Assembly: GCF_013365535.1 (NCBI RefSeq)
Contig: NZ_CP053590.1
Coordinates: forward strand, 3,152,501 to 3,216,500
Direction of reading: 5' to 3'
Origin: Aquimarina sp. TRL1
GTDB lineage: Bacteria; Bacteroidota; Bacteroidia; Flavobacteriales; Flavobacteriaceae
Length of the DNA: 64,000 bases
Within the stretch, counting starts at the first letter, position 1, and each line of letters opens with the position of its first letter. The position numbers were made by a program, and so were the translations under genes. The notes under the pieces are model-generated. The model saw only the letters and a list, made by a program, of their open reading frames with translations. It was not told where the DNA came from and did not search any database. Positions 17,251 to 25,881 of this stretch are shown here, one piece after another.

Positions 17251-18357
17251 ATGATAACTGAAATACTTACTGCAGATCAGCTAAAGAAAGAGGCTCCTGT
17301 TTTTGGGCAACTTTCTTTTAATGATCATGAACAAGTTGTTTTCTGTCAAGACAAAGATACAGGATTAAAGGCAATAATTGGAGTGCATAATACTGTTTTA
17401 GGACCAGCTCTAGGAGGAACGAGAATGTATGATTATAAGACAGAGTGGGATGCATTAAATGATGTTCTGAGATTGTCGAGAGGAATGACCTATAAATCTG
17501 CAATAACAGGGTTAAACCTGGGAGGGGGAAAAGCAGTTATCATCGGGGATCCTAAAAAATTGAAAACGCCTGAGTTGATGAAGCGTTTTGGTAAATTTGT
17601 TCATACTCTGGGGGGTAAGTATTATACAGCAGAAGATGTAGGAATGGAAACATCTGATATGGATACAGTAAGAGAGGTTACTCCTTATGTTACAGGTATT
17701 TCTGAGTCAAAAGGAGGAGCAGGAAACCCATCTCCTGTTACTGCCTATGGAGTGTATATGGGGATGAAGGCTACCGCAAAGTATACTTACGGGAAAGATG
17801 ATTTAGCAGGTAAGAGAATAATAGTACAGGGAATTGGGCATGTAGGAGAAGAGCTTGTTCGTCTGGCATCAGAAGAAGGAGCGAAAGTTATTATTAGTGA
17901 TATTAATGAAGAGCGATTAGAAGCTGTTAGTACTAAGTACGGAGCTGAAATTTACAGAGGGAATGATTTGTATTCGGAAGTAGCAGATATTTACGCTCCA
18001 TGCGCATTAGGAGCAACGATCAATGACGAAACAATTAATAAATTACAAGTGAAAATTGTTGCCGGAGCAGCAAATAACCAGTTAGCAAACGAGAACATTC
18101 ATGGGGCTTTATTGCAGGAAAAAGGAATTGTATATGCTCCTGATTTCTTGATTAATGCCGGAGGAATTATCAATGTATATGCTGAGATTGCAGGGTATGG
18201 AAGAGATCAGATAATGACTAAAACGGAGAATATTTATAATACTACGCTGGAGATACTGGCAAAAGCAGAAGAAACAAATGTTTCTACCCATGTTGCGGCA
18301 TTAACGATAGCTGAAGAAAGAATCGCAACGAGAAAAAAAGAAACTTTAGGCGAGTAG
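17251..18357 (+). CDS. Leucine/phenylalanine/valine dehydrogenase
   Basis: NAD-dependent oxidative deaminase of the Glu/Leu/Phe/Val dehydrogenase family, feeding branched-chain or aromatic amino acids into catabolism. The substrate loop GLNLGGGKAVI holds the catalytic Lys, and KYYTAEDVG contains the family Asp. The dinucleotide fold has GIGHVGEELV near residue 200. The short length, 368 aa, fits leucine dehydrogenase rather than glutamate dehydrogenase. It is divergent from the ABC exporter and followed by a terminator before nusB. Confidence 0.9.
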   Translation: MITEILTADQLKKEAPVFGQLSFNDHEQVVFCQDKDTGLKAIIGVHNTVLGPALGGTRMYDYKTEWDALNDVLRLSRGMTYKSAITGLNLGGGKAVIIGDPKKLKTPELMKRFGKFVHTLGGKYYTAEDVGMETSDMDTVREVTPYVTGISESKGGAGNPSPVTAYGVYMGMKATAKYTYGKDDLAGKRIIVQGIGHVGEELVRLASEEGAKVIISDINEERLEAVSTKYGAEIYRGNDLYSEVADIYAPCALGATINDETINKLQVKIVAGAANNQLANENIHGALLQEKGIVYAPDFLINAGGIINVYAEIAGYGRDQIMTKTENIYNTTLEILAKAEETNVSTHVAALTIAEERIATRKKETLGE

Positions 18358-18371
18358 TTTAAAAATAATAG

Positions 18372-18379
18372 TATTTTTG
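18372..18379 (+). promoter_or_regulatory. -7 element for nusB
   Basis: TATTTTTG, an exact TAnnTTTG match, sits just after the dehydrogenase stop and before the terminator stem. A transcript starting here would carry that hairpin in its 5' leader. No -33 TTG is evident. Confidence 0.35.
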
Positions 18380-18380
18380 C

Positions 18381-18413
18381 AGAGCGAAAGTGAAATGTAC
18401 TTTCGCTCTTTTT
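18381..18413 (+). terminator. Dehydrogenase terminator / nusB leader hairpin
   Basis: Perfect 11-bp stem AGAGCGAAAGT (18381-18391) with ACTTTCGCTCT (18399-18409), a 7-nt loop and a T-tract. Confidence 0.85.
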
Positions 18414-18438
18414 ATTTATTGTTCTTTGTAATTTTTAT

Positions 18439-19383
18439 ATGCTAACTAGAAGACATATTCGAGTAAAAGTAATGCAGTCACTCTATTCAATGGAGCAGGC
18501 TCAGAGTGATAATCTGGATAAGGAAGAGAAATTCTTATTGTTCAGTATTGATCAGATGTATGAATTATTTCTAATCAATCTTCAGCTATTGGTAGAGATT
18601 AGAAAACACGGGGCGGATTTCTTGTCTAAAAGCCAGCGAAAATACCTGGCGACCTCAGAAGAAAAAAATCCTAATTTAAAGTTTATAAATAATAAAGTCT
18701 TGTTATTGCTGGAGGACAATGAGCAATTGCAAAGTGAAATCGAAAAGAAAAAGCTTAATTGCTGGGATTTGGACGATGAATATGTAGCAATTCTTTGGAG
18801 AGATATTCTGGGAAGTACACGATATGCTAAGTATATGAGTACTAAAGAGTCCTCTTTTAAAGAGGATAAAGAATTTATAATTGATATCTTTAAAGAAATT
18901 ATTGCGCCTAATGAAAAACTATATGAATATATAGAGGATAAAAAATTAACCTGGATTGATGATTTGCCGCTGGTCAATACAGCGATCGTAAAGATGTTGA
19001 AGAAGGTGAAAGAATCTCATGATGCATCTATGATACTTCCTAGTTTGTACAAAGATATGGAGGATAGGAAATTTGCGGTGGATATTTTTAGAAAGACAAA
19101 ACTGAATGGTGCAGAATTTTCCAAAGAAATAGAAGGGAGAACTCCTAATTGGGATAAAGACAGAATTGCAGAGCTTGATAAAGCGATTATTCAGATGGGG
19201 ATATGTGAGTTTGTTAAGTTTCCTTCGATCCCGGTAAAAGTAACAATTAATGAATATCTGGAGATCGCAAAAGAATACAGTACTCCTAAGAGTAGCGTTT
19301 TTATAAATGGGATCTTAGATAAGATATCCAAAGAGTATAAGGAAAGCGATAAGCTGAATAAAGTGGGTAGGGGACTCATGTAG
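18439..19383 (+). CDS. nusB: Transcription antitermination factor NusB, long form
   Basis: The C-terminal 130 residues form the NusB RNA-binding helical domain (ELDKAIIQMGICEF, PVKVTINEYLEIAKEYSTPKS, and FINGILDKI). NusB binds boxA with NusE for rRNA antitermination. The protein is 314 aa, about twice the 140 aa of enterobacterial NusB, because of a helical N-terminal extension that begins with an R-R-H-I-R-V-K-V-M-Q-S-L-Y NusB-like start. This long form is usual in Bacteroidota. It is followed by DUF1573 and yajC with short gaps, a common flavobacterial gene order. Confidence 0.92.
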   Translation: MLTRRHIRVKVMQSLYSMEQAQSDNLDKEEKFLLFSIDQMYELFLINLQLLVEIRKHGADFLSKSQRKYLATSEEKNPNLKFINNKVLLLLEDNEQLQSEIEKKKLNCWDLDDEYVAILWRDILGSTRYAKYMSTKESSFKEDKEFIIDIFKEIIAPNEKLYEYIEDKKLTWIDDLPLVNTAIVKMLKKVKESHDASMILPSLYKDMEDRKFAVDIFRKTKLNGAEFSKEIEGRTPNWDKDRIAELDKAIIQMGICEFVKFPSIPVKVTINEYLEIAKEYSTPKSSVFINGILDKISKEYKESDKLNKVGRGLM

Positions 19384-19438
19384 TTAGGAATTAAAAAAAA
19401 TAGTATTTTTATCAAAAATTAATTAAAAAAACCAAGAA

Positions 19439-19918
19439 ATGAAAAATGGAATCTTAATTTTAGCAGGTGTTTTGGCTATGACTTTTGTGTCTTGTAAAGA
19501 AGATGCTTCTAAGAAAGTAAAAGAAGAAAGTGTAGATATGGCCGCAGAAAGAGATGCGAAGAATACAGAGTTTCCTGTAATGACTTTTGCAGAAACAGAA
19601 TTTGACTTCGGAACCATCAATGAAGGAGATGTTGTAGATCATACATTTAAATTTACAAACACAGGAAAAGCTCCGCTAGTAATCGTAAATGCAAAAGGGA
19701 GCTGTGGTTGTACAGTACCTAGCTATTCTAAAGACCCAATTGCTCCAGGTGAAACAGGAGAGTTGTTAGTGAAGTTTAACTCTAATGGAAAACCAAACCA
19801 GCAAAATAAGCAGGTAACGATTACAGCAAATACAGAAGCAGGAAAAGAAATTATAAAAATCAAAGCTTTAGTAACGCCAAAAGCTAAACCAGTAAGCGGA
19901 ACGCCAGTAAGCGAATAA
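19439..19918 (+). CDS. DUF1573 lipoprotein
   Basis: 159-aa exported lipoprotein: the N-terminal hydrophobic stretch ends in the lipobox-like FVSC followed by charged residues. The body is a DUF1573 immunoglobulin-like (ASPM/MSP-type) domain with the hallmarks FDFGTINEGDVVDHTFKFTN and GSCGCTVPSY, then LVKFNSNGK. Function is unknown. It lies between nusB and yajC, eight bases before the latter, suggesting co-transcription. Confidence 0.88.
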   Translation: MKNGILILAGVLAMTFVSCKEDASKKVKEESVDMAAERDAKNTEFPVMTFAETEFDFGTINEGDVVDHTFKFTNTGKAPLVIVNAKGSCGCTVPSYSKDPIAPGETGELLVKFNSNGKPNQQNKQVTITANTEAGKEIIKIKALVTPKAKPVSGTPVSE

Positions 19919-19925
19919 TATATTT

Positions 19926-20222
19926 ATGGAACAACTTCAGAGCTTTGCTCCTTTTATTTTGATCTTTGTAGTGATGTATTTCTTTATGATACGTCCACAG
20001 ATGCAAAAAGCTAAGAAGGAGAAAAAATTTACGGAAGCCTTAAAAAAAGGAGATCGCGTTATTACGAAAAGTGGTCTGCATGGTAAGGTTTTCGATTTCA
20101 GCGAAAAATCAAATGCTGTCATTATAGAAACAGGATCAGGAAAATTGACCTTTGACAAGTCTGCAATATCTTTTGAGATGAGTCAGAAGTTGAATGCTCC
20201 TGCCGATACAAAGAAAAAGTAG
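19926..20222 (+). CDS. yajC: Preprotein translocase accessory subunit YajC
   Basis: 98-aa inner-membrane protein with one N-terminal transmembrane helix followed by the YajC signature FMIRPQMQKAKK and a small KOW-like domain (KKGDRVITKSGLHGKV). It associates with SecDF and the Sec translocon. It lies eight bases after the DUF1573 gene, and a bidirectional terminator follows. Confidence 0.93.
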   Translation: MEQLQSFAPFILIFVVMYFFMIRPQMQKAKKEKKFTEALKKGDRVITKSGLHGKVFDFSEKSNAVIIETGSGKLTFDKSAISFEMSQKLNAPADTKKK

Positions 20223-20245
20223 TATTACTTACCTACTTTATTAAG

Positions 20246-20286
20246 AAAAAACGCAATAAACAGTTTGATGTTTATTGCGTTTTTTT
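20246..20286. terminator. Bidirectional terminator yajC/mscS
   Basis: Perfect 16-bp stem AAAAAACGCAATAAAC (20246-20261) with its complement at 20270-20285, an 8-nt loop, and T-runs on both strands. It lies between convergent genes. Confidence 0.9.
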
Positions 20287-20310
20287 ATGTTGTATTTATT
20301 AGTAGGGTAT

Positions 20311-21189
20311 TTATGATTTCATAGTTACAATACGTTGAGGTAATGGAGCTTCATAACTTTGTTCTCCTAATGCTTCTACAATTTTCTGTCTGGTGTCCCA
20401 GTATACGTCCCAGTAATCTTCACAGGTGGAATATGGCAGGGCTAATAACTCTACCCCATTCGCACCTAAGTTATTTACGGCAACTCTTGGTGCTGGGTCC
20501 TTTAATACGTTTTTATCAGCCTGCAAAACGTCTAAGACAATCTGTTTTGCTTTTTTGATATCAGTGCCGTACTGAATTCCAAATGGCATATCTACACGTA
20601 AGTTTCCTTTGGTGCTTAGGTTGGTAATCGTTCCTGCTGTAATAGCGCCGTTAGGTATGATTTCCGTTTTGTTCTGAAAGGTTTCTAATATCGTTACAAA
20701 AATGGAGATTTCCTTTACAAAACCAAGTTTTCCTTCTGTTTCAATAAGATCTCCTACTTTAAAAGGTCTGAAAATCAAAATCATTACTCCTGCTGCCATA
20801 TGACCTAAAGAACCGTTGAAAGCACCTCCTATAGCTAATCCTATCGCTGCTAATAAGGCAGCAAAGGTAGCTGTTGGAATACCGACAATTCCTGCAATAG
20901 AAATAAAAAGAAGTAGTTTTAAAATAAAATTGACAAGTGTAACAAGAAAAGGTTTAAGAGTTTGGTCTATATTGCTTTTGTTGAAAGCTTTTTTTACAGC
21001 TTTCATTACCATTTTGATGATCCATAGACCAATGATCAGCGCGATGATTCCTCCAACTATTTTTAATCCGTATTGGCCAATGCCTTCTTGGATTGAGTTA
21101 AAAAAACCTCCCAGAGAATCTAAAATAGTTCCTCCTGCTTCTGTGGTAGCCGTTACGGCTGTATCCACAACTTTTTCAGATGTTTGCAT
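20311..21189 (-). CDS. Small-conductance mechanosensitive channel (MscS family)
   Basis: 292-aa osmotic safety-valve channel. Three hydrophobic segments occupy residues 30-135. The third is Gly/Ala-rich (AALLAAIGLAIGGAFNGSLG), the expected pore helix packing pattern of MscS TM3. The beta domain follows with FRPFKVGDLIETEG and the NGAITAGTITNLS block. Length matches E. coli MscS (286 aa). It is transcribed alone. Confidence 0.93.
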   Translation of the reverse strand: MQTSEKVVDTAVTATTEAGGTILDSLGGFFNSIQEGIGQYGLKIVGGIIALIIGLWIIKMVMKAVKKAFNKSNIDQTLKPFLVTLVNFILKLLLFISIAGIVGIPTATFAALLAAIGLAIGGAFNGSLGHMAAGVMILIFRPFKVGDLIETEGKLGFVKEISIFVTILETFQNKTEIIPNGAITAGTITNLSTKGNLRVDMPFGIQYGTDIKKAKQIVLDVLQADKNVLKDPAPRVAVNNLGANGVELLALPYSTCEDYWDVYWDTRQKIVEALGEQSYEAPLPQRIVTMKS

Positions 21190-21356
21190 AATTTATTTTT
21201 ATGTTATGTGTTAATATTGTTAAAATTAAGATATAAAAAATATGACAGAAAAGGAAGGAGGGGAATTAGAAAGCTGTTATGAGATAAGAAACCTTTTTTT
21301 TCGATGAAGTGTTAACTGATTTATGTAATAATGACGTTATATCCAGTTTCTTAAAT

Positions 21357-21397
21357 AAAAAAAACCTGTTTCCTGATGAAAAAATAAGGAAACAGGT
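21357..21397 (-). terminator. pepT terminator
   Basis: On the minus strand, ACCTGTTTCCT and AGGAAACAGGT (21364-21374 and 21387-21397) form a perfect 11-bp stem, followed by a run of T residues (A at 21357-21364). Confidence 0.85.
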
Positions 21398-21429
21398 GAT
21401 AGAAAATTCTTTCTTTTTTTAAGTGAGAC

Positions 21430-22671
21430 TTAGCTGTTTTTAGTAGCTGTAATTTCTGCGATTTTTACGATTACTGCTACAGCTTTAATCATACTTTCTA
21501 CAGGCACATACTCATAACGCCCGTGAAAGTTGTGACCTCCTGCAAAAATATTGGGACAAGGCAATCCCATAAAACTTAATTGAGACCCATCTGTACCTCC
21601 TCTTATAGGTTTTATGATAGGAGTAATGTCTAATGATTTCATTGCTTCTTCAGCAATATCTACAATATGCATTACCGGTTCTACCTTTTCTCGCATGTTG
21701 TAATACTGATCTTTAATCACAGCTGTAACAGTAGCTGCTCCGTGTTTTTTGTTAAGCGTTTCAACAACGTCCTCTATTGTTTTTTTTCGCGCTTCGAATT
21801 TAGTTTTGTCGTGATCTCTTATGATGTAGTGTAGGGTAGTTTCTTCAACTTTTCCCGAAGTTTGGTATAGATGAAAAAAGCCTTCTCTGCCACTGGTGTG
21901 CTCGGGAGTTTCCAGCTTCGGTAATGAATTGATGAACTCCTGTGCAATATACATGCTGTTAATCATTTTTCCTTTGGCATAGCCAGGGTGGACAATTTTA
22001 CCTTTGATAGTAATGACGGCTCCTGCAGCATTGAAATTCTCGTATTCCAATTCTCCGATTTGACTTCCGTCCATTGTGTATGCCCAGGAAGCGTTGAATT
22101 TTTCGACATCAAATTTATGTGCGCCTCTTCCGATTTCTTCATCAGGAGTAAATCCGATTCGTATTGTTCCGTGTTTGATCTCAGGATGTTGAATCAGGTA
22201 TTCCATAGCCGTGATAATTTCTGTAATTCCGGCTTTGTCATCTGCTCCTAATAAAGTTGTTCCATCCGTAGTGATCAATGTTTGTCCTACATATTGTTTC
22301 AGATCTTCGAAATAATCAGGAGAGAGAACAATGTTGTTCTCTTTGTTTAATAAAATGTCTTTTCCGTCATAATTCTCTACAATTTGTGGGTTTACATTAG
22401 CACCTGTAAAATCAGGAGAAGTGTCAAAATGAGAAATAAACCCTATGGTAGGAACTTCATGAGATACATTGGATGGTAGTGTAGCCATGATATATGCATT
22501 TTCGTCAATAGAGACATCTTCTAGTCCGATATCTTTTAATTCCTGAACGAGTTGGTTGGCTAAATCCCATTGTTTTTCTGTACTGGGAGTAGTGTCACTG
22601 TTAGGATCACTTTCTGTATCTACTGTAACATAACTGATAAAACGCTGGGTGATATGTGATTTGGAAATCAT
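21430..22671 (-). CDS. pepT: Peptidase T (tripeptide aminopeptidase)
   Basis: Cytosolic M20 di-zinc aminopeptidase that removes N-terminal residues from tripeptides. Metal-site motifs are in place: [12 protein letters not shown] (His and Asp near residues 81-83), [12 protein letters not shown] with the bridging Asp, PDEEIGRG with the catalytic Glu pair, and [11 protein letters not shown] near the C-terminus. Length 413 aa is standard. It is transcribed alone with its own terminator; a minus-strand TATTTTTG -7 element lies at 22700-22707, close to the start. Confidence 0.95.
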   Translation of the reverse strand: MISKSHITQRFISYVTVDTESDPNSDTTPSTEKQWDLANQLVQELKDIGLEDVSIDENAYIMATLPSNVSHEVPTIGFISHFDTSPDFTGANVNPQIVENYDGKDILLNKENNIVLSPDYFEDLKQYVGQTLITTDGTTLLGADDKAGITEIITAMEYLIQHPEIKHGTIRIGFTPDEEIGRGAHKFDVEKFNASWAYTMDGSQIGELEYENFNAAGAVITIKGKIVHPGYAKGKMINSMYIAQEFINSLPKLETPEHTSGREGFFHLYQTSGKVEETTLHYIIRDHDKTKFEARKKTIEDVVETLNKKHGAATVTAVIKDQYYNMREKVEPVMHIVDIAEEAMKSLDITPIIKPIRGGTDGSQLSFMGLPCPNIFAGGHNFHGRYEYVPVESMIKAVAVIVKIAEITATKNS

Positions 22672-22699
22672 ATGTGTATAATAATATGGTATTGAACTC

Positions 22700-22707
22700 C
22701 AAAAATA
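22700..22707 (-). promoter_or_regulatory. -7 element for pepT
   Basis: The minus strand reads TATTTTTG, an exact TAnnTTTG match about 29 nt before the pepT start. No -33 TTG. Confidence 0.35.
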
Positions 22708-22806
22708 AAATTATGTTTAGACTTTACCTGACATAAGTGAAGAATTATAATGAGAAGTTGTCTTTTTAATAGAATAATAGCTAAAAAAAAGCCCGAAAAA
22801 GAATGC

Positions 22807-23043
22807 TTATGAGAATCGTGTCATAATTTTTTTAGCTATAGCAACAAAGAATAAAGCTAACGGGTATGTAATTATAAATTTGTAAAAAAATAAAGAAACC
22901 CAGTTTTGAAATAGCTCCTGTTGAAGTAAAGGAGTTTTGATGATGGTAATGATCGCATTTATAGCACAAAGAGGAGAGGCTACAAGTAAAACAAATAGTA
23001 AGTTTTTTGAATAACTTCTAAAAACATTCATAATCCGGTTCAT
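22807..23043 (-). CDS. DUF2798-like small membrane protein
   Basis: 78-aa protein with two hydrophobic segments (residues about 10-32 and 46-68) joined by a short polar loop, ending in a basic tail. The pattern, including PLCAINAIIT in the first helix and FITYPLALFFVA in the second, resembles DUF2798. Function is unknown. An internal ATG four codons in is an alternative start. Confidence 0.65.
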   Translation of the reverse strand: MNRIMNVFRSYSKNLLFVLLVASPLCAINAIITIIKTPLLQQELFQNWVSLFFYKFIITYPLALFFVAIAKKIMTRFS

Positions 23044-23230
23044 AGGTGCTTGAAGATTGTAGTTTTTGTGCTAATGGTTGATGGTGTTCGGGAGAAGTAG
23101 TCTAATGATTAAGCCCTTCCTGAGATTGAGATATCATCAGAAGGTAGTAGTCTTCAGATGTTGTTTTTTTGTGACAATTTTTTTAATAAAATCAGCTTGT
23201 TTCAGAAGTAAGTTCCTGACTTTTTTGAAC

Positions 23231-23258
23231 CAGGAAGGAAAAATATTTTTCCTTCCTG
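23231..23258. repeat. 28-bp perfect palindrome
   Basis: The 28 bases read identically on both strands (arms CAGGAAGGAAAAAT / ATTTTTCCTTCCTG, no loop). It lies downstream of the minus-strand NTF2-hydrolase cluster. No long external T-run follows on either strand, so it is an atypical terminator or a binding site. Confidence 0.6.
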
Positions 23259-23291
23259 ATTTGGGTGATGCTGGACAATTATTGAGGCTAT

Positions 23292-23765
23292 TTATTTTTG
23301 ACTTGCCTGTAAGAAAGAAGCGGAGTCCTCAAAAAAGCGATACGTTGCTATTTTTCCATTTTCTACCTCACACATGAGTACCCAGTCACTTTTGAATAAT
23401 TTATCGGTAGCCTTTACTTTATGAATAAAACTACCCTGAGCAAAAGCGATAGCATCTTCACTAATAATGTGGTGTATCTGGAAATCTTTTGTTTCAAAGG
23501 TGCTAGCAAGAATGTGTAAGAATTTTTGAACTCCTTTATGACCAGTGAATGTTCCATAGAGGTCGGCGCCTTTTATTCCGTTTTCATTGATAGAGATGAT
23601 TTTTGCATCTTTGGCAAAGTCAGAAAGAATACCGTCTTCATCTCCATGGCTAAAATGTGTAAAAAATGAATTGATAACTTCCTTGCTGGAACGCTGAGGT
23701 TTTGGATTGGATTGTGCAACTACCGTATAGCTGATCAAAGAGAGTAAAAAGATTAATATTTTCAT
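23292..23765 (-). CDS. Exported NTF2-like (SnoaL/DUF4440-type) protein
   Basis: 157-aa protein with a cleavable signal peptide (MKILIFLLSLISYTVVAQS) and one NTF2-like alpha+beta barrel: SKEVINSFFTHFSHGDEDGILSDF starts the fold and FTGHKGVQKFLHIL is the central helix. Members bind small ligands or are enzymes; no catalytic set can be named here. It is the last gene of a three-gene minus-strand cluster, 11 bp after the cysteine hydrolase. Confidence 0.75.
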   Translation of the reverse strand: MKILIFLLSLISYTVVAQSNPKPQRSSKEVINSFFTHFSHGDEDGILSDFAKDAKIISINENGIKGADLYGTFTGHKGVQKFLHILASTFETKDFQIHHIISEDAIAFAQGSFIHKVKATDKLFKSDWVLMCEVENGKIATYRFFEDSASFLQASQK

Positions 23766-23776
23766 AAGTGCAGTAA

Positions 23777-24370
23777 TTATAGGGTTAAAAATGTATCTGT
23801 ATTTATTTGATGTCCAAAATGATGTATGGTGTTGTCAATGAAATATTGGCGTTGTTCTTTTGTAAAAGCAGCAGTTGCATCCAGAAGAACAGTGGTGTTG
23901 TACCCTTTATCATGTGCTTCACGCAGTGTGGATTCCACACATACATGGAGTGCATATCCGGCTAAGTATAAATTTTCGATTTTATTATTTCGCAAATACG
24001 CATCCAGGTTTGTTCCTGCAAAAGCACTAGCTCCCATTCTTCCTGATATTTCAAACTCTCCTTCTAAGGGGGCGAATTTTGGGTAGAATTTTTCTCCTTC
24101 TTCTCCGATAATCCATGTTTGTGCTTTAGGAATAGCAGCTTGCAGTCCTGCTTTTCCTGTACCTCCAAATTCAGGGTATCCTTTGTGTAGTCTAAGTGTG
24201 ACATGCAGAATATGGATCCCTTTGTTATTTCTAGCGAATTGCAATGCGCTTTCTATTTTTTTTTCGGAGAGTATCAACTGTTCTTCGTCTTCCACAAGTT
24301 TCCTTAACTTTCCTGTTGGAGCAAGCCATTCATTTTGACATTCGATTAATAATAAAGCGGTGTTTTTCAT
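23777..24370 (-). CDS. Isochorismatase-family cysteine hydrolase with altered triad
   Basis: About 197-aa soluble hydrolase of the isochorismatase/nicotinamidase fold. The nucleophile Cys is clear in ALHVCVEST (C144). The position of the usual catalytic Asp (as in IDMQNDF) is Glu here (LIECQNEW, E10), and the usual Lys six residues before the SAF motif is Arg (R111). The start at 24370 is chosen because its ATG overlaps the upstream stop in a 4-base ATGA junction; an ATG three codons earlier exists. It sits between two NTF2-like genes. The substrate is unknown. Confidence 0.82.
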   Translation of the reverse strand: MKNTALLLIECQNEWLAPTGKLRKLVEDEEQLILSEKKIESALQFARNNKGIHILHVTLRLHKGYPEFGGTGKAGLQAAIPKAQTWIIGEEGEKFYPKFAPLEGEFEISGRMGASAFAGTNLDAYLRNNKIENLYLAGYALHVCVESTLREAHDKGYNTTVLLDATAAFTKEQRQYFIDNTIHHFGHQINTDTFLTL

Positions 24371-24834
24371 AGTACCCATGGGTTTTTAATATGTGAATGA
24401 TAGATTTTTGTTACAATTTGCCATTGTTTCTCGAATTTTAATAGGGTGATGTAATCTGTAAAGATTAAGGTGTTGTTTCTGTAAAGTTTTAGTTTCACGA
24501 AAGCAGCATCCTGTGTAATGTCTATTTGTGCGATTTCTCCTTTGAAATTTCTAAGTCCATTGTTGTGATCCGGACCATTTTTGTATGTTTCAACCATAGT
24601 TATCCAGTTTTCTAAAGGAAGCTTTTGAAGTGAGGTGCCTTCTTTATAAAAAATAGCAAAGTCTTTATGATATCCTCTGCGCATTTCTTGAGTTTTCATT
24701 GTATTTAATGCTCCGTTTAGGTAACACTCATTAATAAGTAACTTTATTTTTTCTTCTTCCATGCTTGGTTTTTTTTTGGAGCATGCATTTAGTATGATAA
24801 AAAGAATAATAAGTAGTGATTGTAGTTTTTGCAT
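24367..24834 (-). CDS. Lipoprotein with NTF2/lumazine-binding-like fold
   Basis: 155-aa lipoprotein: a hydrophobic N-terminus ends in the lipobox ILNAC followed by Lys-rich sequence. The body looks like the putative lumazine-binding branch of the NTF2 superfamily (YLNGALNTMKTQEM near residue 38, GYHKDFAIFY, and the C-terminal WQIVTKIYHSH). It is the first gene of the minus-strand cluster and overlaps the next start by 4 bp. It is divergent from the MerR gene. Function is unknown. Confidence 0.75.
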   Translation of the reverse strand: MQKLQSLLIILFIILNACSKKKPSMEEEKIKLLINECYLNGALNTMKTQEMRRGYHKDFAIFYKEGTSLQKLPLENWITMVETYKNGPDHNNGLRNFKGEIAQIDITQDAAFVKLKLYRNNTLIFTDYITLLKFEKQWQIVTKIYHSHIKNPWVL

Positions 24835-24838
24835 AATT

Positions 24839-24932
24839 ATTGTAGTTAATATTCTTTAATTGTAAATAATCTACAATGCAATATTAAATATTTTATTTAA
24901 ATTAGCGACAATAATTGTAAATAATTTTCAAT
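24839..24932. promoter_or_regulatory. Candidate MerR operators in the divergent promoter
   Basis: A 14-nt direct repeat TAATTGTAAATAAT occurs at 24857-24870 and 24912-24925, 55 bp apart. Each begins a dyad: ATTGTA-N7-TACAAT at 24859-24877 (perfect arms) and ATTGTA-N7-TTCAAT at 24914-24932 (one mismatch). The second ends two bases before the MerR start codon. A third half-site ATTGTA is at 24839-24844. This layout suggests autoregulation and control of the divergent cluster. Confidence 0.55.
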
Positions 24933-24934
24933 CT

Positions 24935-25252
24935 ATGGCTAAAAAAGAAGAAGAAGGACTCGCTAGGGCATTTGATTATGAGTTTTTAGAAAAGTTGATT
25001 GTAGGGATTGGAGAAGTTGCGAAAATAGCCAACATTCCTACTCGACAATTAAGGTATTGGGAAGAAAAGAATATCATTAAAAGTGTTACAGAAGAAGAGG
25101 GGAAGAATAGGCGATATGATTATAAAAACATAAAAAAAATTCTTCTGATAAAAGAATTGATGGATGATGGTTATAGTCTTGATGGAGCGGTGAATAAGGT
25201 AGAGAAAAGAATGAAAATGATAGAGGAGTCTTTATCGAAGTTTAAAAAATAA
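24935..25252 (+). CDS. MerR-family transcriptional regulator, minimal form
   Basis: 105-aa DNA-binding protein. The winged-helix MerR motif is complete (GIGEVAKIANIPTRQLRYWEEK, then RRYDYKNIKKILLIKELMDDGYSLDGA). The C-terminal dimerisation helix is short, and there is no effector-binding domain or metal-site Cys, so it cannot be a classical metal or redox sensor. It is preceded by a 25-residue acidic N-terminal extension. It is divergent from the NTF2-hydrolase cluster with duplicated dyads between them. Confidence 0.9.
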   Translation: MAKKEEEGLARAFDYEFLEKLIVGIGEVAKIANIPTRQLRYWEEKNIIKSVTEEEGKNRRYDYKNIKKILLIKELMDDGYSLDGAVNKVEKRMKMIEESLSKFKK

Positions 25253-25329
25253 ACAGAATCTAATGGGGGGAATGTTTATTTGCTACGACAAATAAACAGT
25301 AATATTATTAAAAAAGATAATGAGTTAGT

Positions 25330-25851
25330 ATGAAACCATTGTTAATTCCCCTTTTCTTGTGTGTTTGTATAACTTCTAGTGCTAAAAAATATGATATACA
25401 GGACCGTAATGTTATTGATTTTGCAGAGAAAACACTAACAGAGGTTGCTATTGTTGTACCGGTATTAGCGTATAATGAATTTACTTTTTTTAATGGAGAT
25501 TTTCCTATTAGTAAAGAGTTTTACCTTTTACAAGCTAAGGATATTGTCAGAAAGAAACGAAAAATAGAGGAAATCTGTTTTGCTAATTATGTGATGTTTG
25601 AAGGTCAGTATTTTACAAAAACTCCACCGAAAAAAAAGAGTAAATACCGCATGGCTAAAAAAAGATTGCGAGAAATAAGACGACTAAACAGAGCGGTGAA
25701 TGCTGATCCTGATTTATTGACAGGAAGTAGATTTTGGGACGGGATTATTGAATTTATAGGAGAAGTATTAAGATCTTCTTCAGAAGCATATCCATCTTAT
25801 TATAAATCCATGTATAGAGATTCTTTTTATGAAGGTGCTCCTGTTCAGTAA
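25330..25851 (+). CDS. Exported protein of unknown function
   Basis: 173-aa protein that I do not recognise. It starts with a hydrophobic signal-like stretch (PLLIPLFLCVCITSSA). The middle contains a highly basic segment (KTPPKKKSKYRMAKKRLREIRR, residues about 100-120) and the C-terminus is Tyr/Ser-rich. It begins 77 bp after the MerR gene and may be its co-transcribed target. A 10-bp hairpin follows it. Confidence 0.6.
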   Translation: MKPLLIPLFLCVCITSSAKKYDIQDRNVIDFAEKTLTEVAIVVPVLAYNEFTFFNGDFPISKEFYLLQAKDIVRKKRKIEEICFANYVMFEGQYFTKTPPKKKSKYRMAKKRLREIRRLNRAVNADPDLLTGSRFWDGIIEFIGEVLRSSSEAYPSYYKSMYRDSFYEGAPVQ

Positions 25852-25881
25852 AGGTTTTTTTTAGTATTTACAGAAGCGTTA

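Noticed and set aside
23078..23377. 99-aa plus-strand frame between DUF2798 and NTF2 genes
   Set aside because: It contains the 28-bp palindrome and runs into the 3' end of the NTF2-like gene; composition is Phe/Leu-rich noise.
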